NCBI GenBank assembly: GCA_026874595.1
Contig: CM049316.1
Location: 28,629,339 to 28,693,338 of the forward strand
Source of the DNA: Sipunculus nudus
Lineage: Eukaryota; Annelida; Sipuncula; Golfingiida; Sipunculidae
DNA length: 64,000 nucleotides
Direction: 5' to 3'
Made by a program: the position numbers and the translations under genes. The notes under the pieces were generated by a model. That model was given only the letters and a program-made list of their open reading frames with translations, made no database searches and was not told where the DNA came from. This document shows, piece by piece, positions 50,701 through 62,600 of this stretch; positions within the stretch are counted from its first letter, which is position 1; every line of letters begins with the position of its first letter.

Positions 50701-53589
50701 CGGACTTTAAGGGATACAGCTCTAGTATGTACCCTGCTTTTTAAATAATAGTCACACTCATAGTCAATGGGACCAGCTGTCATGTAGTCATCATAATCAT
50801 AACATCTCTCTCTCTCTCTCTCTCTCTCAGTGTCTATATTATATATATATATATACCCAGAAATGCCAAAAAGATGTATGTATATATAACTCTAAAAAAC
50901 AGGGAAATTCCTAATTTCCTAATTAAAACAAGCATAACTAAAGGGATGCATTAAGAGGGATTGATAAGGGCATCATTACCGCCATTCGCAATAATTATAC
51001 CAGTTTCGTATATGTGGGCTTGCGTTATAAAAAAATAATTTTCACCGAGGTATTTAAAATTTCACCTTTTAATGACGAGATAATATTTGTACTGATTATA
51101 AATGTCATTAGACGATATTAAGAATTGTCTTTGATTGTATATAATTGCAGAACTGAACACTGACAATGTACCACTGAATCAGCTTTGTATGCGTATGCAG
51201 AATGTCACAGGGGTGTTATCATATTTAATGAAAACAATAACTAGCCAAAGTAGTATTAATAATTTTTAATCAGCAATTTCTTATATTTTGGATTATATTA
51301 AAATCTCAGAACAAATATCAGATTGTTAAAAAATAATATTTAAAAAATGAAATAGTTCTTGGTGTTTTTAATTTTTATTAGTTACATGTAAAATAGATGG
51401 GTAGCTTGGGTAGAGATACCATAAGCTTCACAAATTATAATACTATTATCAATAAAACAGAAGACACTGATTTAGCTATTCCAGATGTTAGGTTTAACTG
51501 CTAAAAGTACTCATTAGAATACTCATGAGTACATGAGATACTCGGTACTCGTACTCGAGTACTGTCATCAAAATAGCTGAAATACTCGTATTTGTACTCG
51601 AGTACTCTATAAGTACTCAGTACTAGTACTCGAGTACTTTCATTGTACTTGGACCAAATTCTGTCTAGTAGGGGTCCCACTGATGCTTGTATTATCGCCC
51701 TTTCTGCTTATTCATTGTGTCTAGTGCCTGTGGTTTGTTTACCTGTCCTGCCGTTGCCTTCATCTGCCAGACACAGTTCATGTTGGTGGGATAGGGGTTT
51801 GGCCAATTTAAGGAGGTCAGGTTCCCAGAAATACCATCACCCTCTATCATTTCCGGTACCAGAGGATGTCCACAAACTGTAGAATACAAATTTTATCACA
51901 TCTAAGCAAGTTATAGGAAGAGTTTAGATAAGGTATCGGCAGAAATGGAGCCATTATGATTGTTTTTACACACAAAAAATCAATACACATTACTGATGAA
52001 AAAAATTTGCATTCAATTTTATTTAATAGGGTAGCAACATGGTAGATATCATACACTAATCACTGAATAGGGGTTAAAGTATGCATGCGATTTTTGTTTT
52101 ATATTCACTGATATGGGACAAATCTAGAGGACATCCTGGTCGTTTTTATAGGCAATAACTGAGGTTGATTTGAGAATTCACCTCTTGCGTGGTTTTACGC
52201 TTAAATTTCGAAACGACGGACCTATATCCAGCTCTTACTTACACGCACTTAGCGCAATAAAAATTACACCTCACATGGCACAATTTTCGGTTAAGGAAAT
52301 AAAAAAAAATCTGCGCAAAATTCAGACAGGGCTTTCATGACCTACCCGTTCTACACATTTTTGTGGAAATTGGATAAGAGAAAAACGCCTAGTCTACCAA
52401 CAAACACGCGTGACAACATATTCTCGTTGGTGGAGGCAACACTTTTTCCTGGGCACAATGGGTTACTTTTATGCTCGCATTCAGAAAGAATTTAAATCAA
52501 CTCTTTTTGTAAATGAGACAGTTTTTGCACAATGTACATTTTATAAAGAAAAAACAATCAAACAAAACATTTCTTTTTCAACATGAACCTGTCAGCGACA
52601 TATATTAACCCTGCATATTAATGAATCGGTTCGTAACATGTAGGCCTTCAGCGAAAGGAACTGTCTAAATGTTTACGGATATTGAGTGTTTGTCGGAGAA
52701 AATAAAAAAAAAATGAAGATATGTAATACCAGGTTCCATGAACTGCCAGCCCAACCGGAAGCCGCTGCTGGTTGTTAGACCGGAAGAGCGGAAGGTTATT
52801 AACATGAGGAAGTCTGACGTCACTACTGCTCTGGGAAGCGCACATCCGGTGTGTGAGAGTATCCTGGTACTTCCGGCGGTTTCTCCGTCGTAAACCGCTA
52901 CATGGTCGTCCTCGTGTACACAGAACGATTGAAAATCAATGTTGACCACCTGGATAAGACACGATTAAACTTTTATTTGCAATATAGATTTTAAACGAGC
53001 ATGTGCACTGCGAGTAGTGATCGTCTGTTGTAGGTCAGAGTGACCCTTTTCGGGGTCAGGTCAGGTCAGTCCTTTTGGTCTGACAATTGACCTGACGGAG
53101 TGTGCATGATTGACAGGTCTATTAGCCAATCAGCGAACGTGATTGCTGGACTGAAAACGAGGCCATGTAAATTCATGTAACTAGTTAAAAAAAATGAAAA
53201 AAAAAAATTCATATTTGTTATTAAAATTGCACTTGGAATCATCAACATGTGTATGAGAAGGTACCTATAGCTGGTACTAACATATTCTATAATAATTAGA
53301 AACAATGTTTTATTCAACATGCAACCGGATAAATAATATCCACTGACAATACATGTCTATAATTACATCCATAAATAATAATTAGAAACAATGTTTTATT
53401 CAACATGCAACCGGATAAATAATATCCACTGACAATACATGTTTTCACATATTATATAAATGATGTGAGAAACTGTTAAAAAATAAATTCACAATTAATT
53501 AAGGCTAGAATGATACATTATCTTACGACAGTATATATACTTGAAAGTTATAATATATGTATATATATGGTATATATATATATATATAT

Positions 53590-53638
<49 letters not shown>

Positions 53639-56600
53639 CACTGAAGTAAAACAACACTGTAAATTCACTACACACTGTTTCACTGGATGCGACCCGATCA
53701 TCAGGTGAATATTGTTAGAATGAAGCTAACAGTATCGTTTGAAAAAAAGCCGAGACTTACAAGATTACGAGGTTATGCTTTGTGCATTTCAGGGCGAGGA
53801 AGTAAATGACTGACACTGATCCTATTGTCCTCGGGGGCACTTAATAGGATTAATCGGGGTACACGTGCGATACTGGGATTTTACAGGGGTAAGAGGTTTG
53901 TTGTCGTTAATTGTTTTATTATTTATTACAAAGATTTTTTTAGCAGCGTCGTATGCTGAATACTTGGCTTAATAAGCATCCCTTTCTTCAGTGTTATTTC
54001 GCTCTGGCCTCTTCCGAAGATCATAGAGCACATTTCACCGGAGGGTAACTCTACCTTCTACACCAGCTCCAGCGACAGGTACGTTGTCGAGCACTTTTGT
54101 TAACCCATCCTGTCCAGAAAACTCATAACATCTACAGAGTGAACAAAGCTCACTTTGACTATTCTCTGAAAACATTCCCATCCCTATTAATCAGTCCTAC
54201 ACCAAATCCCTGATCAGTAAAATTGAAAGCCTACCCCGGAGAATGCGATGGGTGGTATTCCATCACGAAAACCCTGGTCGAATTTCAGCTAAACAAAACT
54301 ATGGCTTCAAAACCACATATTCATCCCCTCATTAGGAACACCTCAGAGCATTTGAAAAAAAAGATGACTAAGAAATGGTCCGGAACATAGAACTCTAACA
54401 CTCGCACAATGCTTTTCAGAGAGACAAATGGCCAATGATATCAAGACAATCAGCCAGTCTGATAATCTCCTAGTCAAGTCAGATAAGACCACTAACATTT
54501 ACAGTATGCCAAAAGAATACTACAATAAAATCCTAACAGAAAACAACCCTAAGACATCCAAAAATGCAACCAAAATATCTGTAAAAATATCAATACAAAG
54601 CCCAATAAATAGCCGGTTCTCTTAACCTAGCGGACCGTATCGAAGTCATGGCCGTCATGGTCATGGTCAACCAGTGGCAAAATACCCCACAGGTAATTTC
54701 TTGGTTCAAGCAAATGAAGCTGAAACAAAAATCAAAGTTTGATATCGTAGATTTTTATCTCTCGATCACAGACGATCTACTTATGAAAGCCCTCAAATTT
54801 GCTAAAACCATGGTCTCCACTCCAGATGATGATATCAAAATCATCCTGCACAACGGGATAAGCTTAATGTTTAGCAATGATAACACCTAGGTGAAAAAAG
54901 TTCTACTTAGCTTTGACGTCACCATGAGCAGTTTTGATGGCACTGAAGTATGCGAAATTGTTGGTTTATACCTCCCAGATATGTTGAAAAGGGAATTTTA
55001 GGCTTGAATCAAGATAACGGTTTAGGTTGTTTCCCTAACATGTCTGGACCTAAAACGGACAGCATCCGTAAGAAAATGATCGTACTGTTTTTCCCATGTT
55101 AGGTTAAAATTAAGTAACCATTGAAACTATCCTGAGCTGCACAGATTTCTCAGACGTAACATTTGACCTCCAAAATGACATTTTCTACCCTTACAGAAAA
55201 CCAAACAATGATCCGCTCTATATCCATGCACAATCCAATCACCCTCCAGCAATTATCAGGCAGATACTTCAGATAATCAGCAAGCGTGTATTTGAAACCT
55301 CTTGCAATGAAGAGCTATTCATGAAAGCCAAACCCATGTATGACAAAGCTTCAGCGAAAAGGGGGTTCTCAGAAAGCTTAAAATATGTTTAACCCGCTGT
55401 GAATAGCAAAGAAACAGGAAAAGGAAGATAATCCCTCCTACAGCCGTCATGTAAAAACCAACATTAACAGACAGTTCATGAAACTAGTTGAAAAACACTT
55501 CTCAAAACATCACAGGTACCACAAGCCATTCAACAGAACAATTTGAAAATTAGCTTTAGCTGTTTACCCAACATGTCTAGCGGGATCAGCAAAGATAATA
55601 TGAAGGTCTTTAATAATAACAAAGCTGTGAATGTACCTCTAAAACAATGTAGCTGCTTAAAAAATGAATGTCCTATGAATGGTCAGTGTGAGCTGAGATG
55701 TATTGTCTATAAGGCAACAGTTAGAACAGACAATGCCGAGAAATACTACATAGGGTGTACTGAAGGTGATTTCAAGACCAGATACAAAGACTACAAACAA
55801 TCCTTTCGTTACAGATCCCTCGCTAAAACAACTGAGCTGTCAAAACACATCTGGACCCTAAAAGACAAGAATATCAATTGAAAGCTCTCCTGGGAAATCT
55901 CGGCCAGGGTAGAACCTAACTTCTGGGGGACTAGAAAGTGTGATCTCTGTTTGTCTGAAAAGGTACTTATAGAACCCCCCCCCCCCCCGAATCATTGTTG
56001 AACTCAAGATCTTAAATTCTCTGCAAGTGCCGCCATGAAAACAAATTCACTTTTAAATGTTTTTAAAACCTAACATTCATACAAATTTTCAACGTGCCCG
56101 CTCACGCACCTCCCACGAATATCCGCTGGGCAGACTTATGTGCTCAGGAAGTTGCTCTCTCACTGCTTTGCAGTGTTAACGGACATGGTGTTGCCACTAC
56201 CCCATGATGAGTGTCGATTCGAGTCCACTTGGTATGAGTGTAGTATATTTGCCTTTTATATTGTATATTTGCTTTTTATTTTGTGTATTTATAGTTAAAG
56301 TGATTTTTGATATCATATGTGTTACCAATTGAAATGTTCACTGTACCCAGGACCCTATTACAAATCAGCATACTACGCTGAATGCGCATCCTGGTAAAAA
56401 TGTCTTTGTAATAAATAATAAAACAATAAAACAACGACAAACCTTTTTCCCCTGTTATGTCCCAGTATCGCCCCCGAGGACAATAGGATCAGTGTCGGTC
56501 ATTTACTTGCTCTCCCCGATACGCACAAAGCATAATCTCGTAATCTTTTAAAGTCTCGGTTTTCAAACCATACCGTTAGCTTCATTCTAACAACATTCAC

Positions 56601-59600
56601 CTGATGATCGGGTCGCATCTCGTGAAACAGACTGTAGTGAATTTACAGTGTTGTTTTTCTTCAGTGTTATATCGCTCGGGCCGTGTCAGAAGACCATAGA
56701 GCACTTTACACCGGAGGGTAAATATCTTTCTCTGGTTCCTATTAAGTCATCAATATACATGCAATATTTGATAATAATATTAATGTCAGTTTCAAATTTG
56801 TGTTATTCTTAAATTTTCTCAGTATTTTTTTTATATTTCAATACACCATAAATGATAAGCCACGTTGTGGTGTTCACGCGTCATCTAGCTCTGATTTTAG
56901 TTGGCCTTCAAACATTTATTGTTGGAATATTATTCGTACTGGCACTAGTTAAATTATTATTTTTTCATTTCAGTTTATAAATAATCAGACAAAACTATCC
57001 TTCAATAATTGAAAAAAACTCTGCTTGAGCAATAAATATTTAGACTTCCTCTAATGTTTATAAGTAAAAATAGGAATATCCCCACCCCAATGACAGCATG
57101 TACCGCTATAGCCTTTATGTAAGCAATACGTCTTTACGTTGTCAATTCTTTGTTGAAAATGCACCCTCGGTTATAAACGAATATATTTATAACTTTATGT
57201 TGCATTGATGTTGTCCTTTTTTTTGGTTTCTGCTAGACATGAACAAGTCAATTTCAACAAATTAAACCGCTGCTCTCAAGGTGTCATAGCTGATACGAGG
57301 GGTCAGCTGATTCATTCTCTGACACTCTCAGTATTTAAAAACTCTCTGTAGCCTTCATAAGTGCACTTTAATCCTAAGAGTATGTTCTTAGTAAAATTAA
57401 TAATGTTTGAAATCTAGAGCGATATACGGCTGAAGTGCCGGTTCCGCGTATATAAACAATACGGTTTCTTGGTTTAATGTTTAACCTAGCAACAGTATCC
57501 AAGGTGGGCGGAGCTAACTCGTCCATGCCGTCACGTCAATTGTATAGATGAATAGTGCAGGGCAGCCGAAAATTTGACCATTGTTGGCCATTTAGTTTAT
57601 GTTGGAGGGTACTGAAAGTTGTATATGCAGGATTGAGATTAGTGTTGTATGACAAGATGTCAAATACTCGATAGAAAATACGCTCCTAGTGCCTCCAACA
57701 TGTGCACAGTATACAATAATATACAAGGCCTGGAAATCCGTCCTTATAACTAGTAGTCAAATGCGTCAACGACGCGGTTTTGATCAAGTGATGTTAGATA
57801 AAAGATATACAATATCTGACTATAACTCGCCGTAAACGAGAAGTTGCTTTTTTCTTCTATTACTTGAGGTATGACTATATAAGGTCTTTCTTTGTTGCTG
57901 TACCAGACTCGAACACTCAATGTCAATTGTTTCAAAACGGTGTCGTTAAGCCCCTTTAACAAATTCATGGATAGCAATAGGGATCACCCCGGACCTTAAT
58001 CCGTGGTGTTCCGGTGACAGCAGCGCGATTTCGTAAATAGTTTGGCGAGATACATGTACAGTGAAGCCTCGAAATTAAGACGACCCATTGTACCTCGATA
58101 AAGTGGTCGCATTTTCTAGGTGACCTTCTTAGCGAGGTCTGATAAAAAAAAACCCTAAAAAATTGGAACCATGAAAAAGAGGTTTTAATGATGAGTTGTC
58201 GCTAAACTGAGGTGGTCGTTTGGCGAGGTTTAACTGCGCAGATGTGCTTTCTTGTCAGTCATGTTGATTCGTCATGAAATTTGAGTATTTGGAATATAAT
58301 TCAATAGATTTGTGTGAGAAAATGTGTCAATAAAGCACCACTTAGAAACTCTTATTTAATAATTAAAGGCTGTCAAACCACGGTTTGCTGATAACAAACA
58401 GTGTCTCAACTCCAATTTACAACAAATATGTTCCATAAATGCAAATTAATTCAATAGGTCGCCTGGCCTTCTTATAATCTACATTTACTTTGGCCATGTT
58501 AATTTTTTTCTTGACGTGTATTATTGCCAAGTGGGTATGAATGTCTACAATTGTTTATACGAATAATGGCAATATTGGCATGTCTATCTTATGAATGACC
58601 AATTTACTCTAGATTTTTCGATGATAATAGAATTGAGCGTTTTTTAAGATAGCTCTGTGATGTTTTCCTTCTTTCTTCAGTGATTTTCTCGTTTATATCG
58701 ATTTTGGTATATAGGAGAGCAAGCTTTTTTCAACGAATGCAAAAAAGTACAAGAATCATTGTATTACTGTAAGTATGATAGTATATCCCACCTAGCTATC
58801 AAATGGAATCATCACCATGTTGACGTTTGGGCTGTAAAGATCCCCCCCCCCCGATGATATAAAACATGTAAACTGACTCTTAATGATAAGCGTTGATATA
58901 TGTTTATACAGATGATGTATGAGGTTTTTAAAGCAAAGGTCAGATATCAATACAAAACAACGAAGTTTGAGAAAAACTAAGTGTCTATCTGTTTGTTAAT
59001 GAATACATGCATGAAGATATCGAATACTGTGTAGCCTCGAAACTACGACCACCAACGAGAACTTGATAAAGAAGTCGCATTTCCTCAGCCATCGTCATAG
59101 CGCGGTCTGATATTAAGAACATAAAAGAACTGGGACCGTGACAAAGTGGTCGTGATTGTGAGATGGTCGCTAATTAGAGGTAGTCGTTAGGTGAGGTTTT
59201 AATGTAATAAGATACAGGCACAACCGGTATGTACAATACCTCTCCAGGGTTCGCCACTAGCAGCCAGTTACAGTCAAGGTTGGTTGGGTAGGGACCCGGA
59301 TAGTTAATCGTCTCTATATATCCTGATGGGCCCACCGTAATTACTGCCGGCTCAAGACTGTTACCACATGCTGAAGAAAGACATAAAAATAAATTATAAT
59401 AATTCTGGAGTGGATTCAGAATAATTGTTGTTTGTACTTCGGTATACAAAACAACAACTCTCCGTGTCACTGCCCTCTGGTTCGGTAATTTGGAACGATG
59501 TGACCAATCATGGTGAGTCTGCAATATACGAACTACTGTTTCACGAAGTCTGCCACTGGCGGCTGCATGCTGCAATGGCGGTCTTTCCAATGTTTGGATG

Positions 59601-62600
59601 ACTGGAACGAATAACAAACATGCAACTTAACCACTGCGTAGGAGGATGAGTTATCGGATATAGTCTGTTCAACCATTTGCTGCCCGTTGGAATTTGATGT
59701 TTATCCACTTAAACTTAAATATTATCATAAACTATGACGCCCAAGCTGAAGGAAGACCAACGGCCTAACATAAGGTGTTAAACTTCATAAAAAAACAACA
59801 TTTATATTTTGCAACCTTGTAGCCAATTGACAAAGCGTCTGGCATCGGTTGGCAGCCTCATTATGATGGTTAAATTTTTTAGAATATATATGACACTGAA
59901 CAATCAATCAAGAGGGTTAAAATATATATTTGCTTGACCATGGGACCAATGACCTTGACATTCCTAAATAGGGTGGTTATTTTGAAAAAATATACTGTTT
60001 ACTCAGATACTGATTTTATTGGAGTACTGAAATATTTTACAAGGTATGGCTTTTATTTCAGTATAGGCTTGTAACCCAATCCTTCACTGCAGCATACCTT
60101 TTGGAAAACAGTCTTTCAGGTTATACAGATACTAGAATATTTCAATGGGCACAGCGGAATAGACTATAGTATTTTTTTTAATTAACCATAAGCACTTACG
60201 TGGCAGACCAAATTGCCAGTATAGATTAAACCCTCTGTTGGAGCCTGATCCGTCGGTCGAAAAGGTCAAATAGAGCAGCTGCCCTGATGAAACCATAGAA
60301 ACAGGGACCAAACATCCACTATGCTCGTAGATGAGGGGGTCGTTCGTATCTCGTCCGTCATACGCTCGGAACATGTGACCCGGCTCAGTACAGAAGTCAT
60401 TAAACCAGATTGTTACCACCTAAAAAATATATACACGCACGTGAAGTGGAAAGATATCGCGGTTTGAAAGCATTTTATATAGCAGCAATATTTTTCATAC
60501 GTTATTAGTCTGATCAATACATGAGTTTTTATCAATGCAGGTTGGACAGAAATGTTATCAAAGGTTTCTCACCTGAAATGGATTCATTTACGGTAACTAA
60601 GTGCACAAATAAAAGCCAACCCGATCCCACCCATGACAAAGTGTAATTTTTACCCAAAATCTAAAATGGCCGCCATTATAACAGGAAAAATATTCAAATA
60701 GCTATATTTAAAAAACTAACTTACATAGAAACCCATGTTAGGTGTCATCTCCAACTAATATTAGGATGCCCGTTTATGTGATGACACTTCTGAGGTCATA
60801 AAAAGGTATATGTCATGCATAACGTTCAAGGTCAAGATTAAATTTGGCAGAAAAAAAGCGAAACTCGCCATGATTCGGCCATACCCCAAGTACTATTTCC
60901 ATTTGACATTAGGCTGCACATTCATTTGGTGATAACTCTGGGGTCAAAAAGCTTTATACGAAAAAGCAATAATCGTCATGATATGGCATTTTTTCAAAAA
61001 CGTAACATAGAAAGACATTCAAAGGGTCATTCACATCTGAATTTAGATTGCTCATTTTTTGTTGTTGATATTTTTAGGCCAGGAATGGTCCATATCAAAC
61101 ATTTATGTCAAGGTCAGGTATGATTGAAAAACACCAATACGGTCCATGATATGGCTTGTTTTTGCAACAAGGTGACAATTGGAGGTGTCACTTCTAGCTA
61201 TAACATCAGAATGCCCATTGATTCGGTGGTTCTCCTGAGATAAGGAAAGGTACATACCGTGCATCAAGGTCAAGGCCAATACCAAATTTGATAAGAAAAT
61301 GCCTGATCAATGAATGATTACCGTATATGATTACAAATACATGGAATTTTTTGCTTTAATAATAATATGACCGGTAGTAAGATTTTTTTTTGGTTTTGAC
61401 TTTTGTTTACTGAGCTAACTTTCAGAAAAGCAATAACGATGGCTGTTTCCTTTATCGTAAAGTCGGGACGTTTCACAGGCACAATTCACATCACCAGGGC
61501 GTCAGGTTGGAAGTAATGGTAAAAAAATTGGGAAAAAGGAATTTCAGGAGTTCAAAAAATAATAATAATTAAGAATTTCATTGTTGAAATAGAAATATTT
61601 TTGTTAACATGATGACCATAGCGCACCCCCACAGCCATTCTGGTCCACCTAACGAACCTATTATTGTTTAACAACACTCTAAGGGGCTAACCAGGGCATG
61701 CGGGAGGTTATTTTTTTGTTCTCGTCTAAGATTATTCCTCTTGAATGTTACAAAAAATTAGCACTTTTCTTCCCTGTTGAAAAGTTTCGGTCATATATAT
61801 ATATACATCTGAAAGTTTACCATTCATATAATTCTCTAATATTCCTATGGTGAACACACGGTAACATCCATTAATATGCTGCAGGCCTTCCTTTTGCATC
61901 CAGCAATATCACCACATTTTGTTAAATGGAAATTTTTTTATTGAGTAAAAGGTGTCCCATATTGTGTTTAAGGGGGGGGGGGGGGAGGGGATTAAAACAA
62001 TCTTAACTTCCTCCACCATGTATTCTTATAGTAGCATGTTAAACAGATATATTATCCTGAACTTCTGAGTGTTAAGTAAAAGATTCCAATCTGTCACTAG
62101 ACTTATTTTTTATTGTACCTTTGAGATTCAGCAATATTTACAATAAATCTATAGTTAAATAAAGAGGGATGTGTATAACCCCCTCCCCTCCCTATTCACC
62201 ATGGCACACGTTCAATAGTTATAGCAAGCACCAGCAATGCTTCTAGAGTTGAGGGTGAAATATCATATGGTAGTTGCTTGTGTATTAAAGCCTTTGATTA
62301 ATAATATATTTTTTCTACACAGATCTACTACCTACAGACAATTGTGTTCTACTTGTCAAATCATGAATTGTTAACAACATCAATATCGCCTATAAACTGA
62401 TGTTATTAGAGGAAATTTAATCTAAGGCCTCGATAAATATCAAATGACCACCGATTCTGAAATGGAAAGTTTAATAGCTATTATTAGTTCATTTCATAAA
62501 GAAGTTCAAATTTCGTAATAATTGCCATTCTGATCGCCATAAAACTTAATCTATTCAGAGGAAAAATTTCAACAGTTTCACAACACTGATTATGCGACCT

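Larger units (their letters stand above)
50572..51742 (-). other. intron within CUB C
   Basis: Phase-0 intron of 1.2 kb holding a CT/TA microsatellite and a TACTCGAGTA-rich minisatellite. Confidence 0.65.
52950..59239 (-). other. intron within CUB B, the largest intron
   Basis: Phase-0 intron of 6.3 kb. It holds a 66-bp duplicated block (53,291), a TA tract (53,550), the Penelope-like element (53,636-56,730) and two pogo-type MITE-like copies, the second running to the exon side (59,205). The stretch 56,731-58,050 shows nothing recognisable. Confidence 0.65.

Noticed and set aside
57750-57977. 75-codon minus-strand ORF
   Set aside because: No domain, splice context or homology to the CUB exons; treated as chance.
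59371-59617. 147-codon ORF covering the CUB B first half and upstream sequence
   Set aside because: Only 59,240-59,370 is exonic; the rest is open by chance across the intron before the ttcttcag acceptor.
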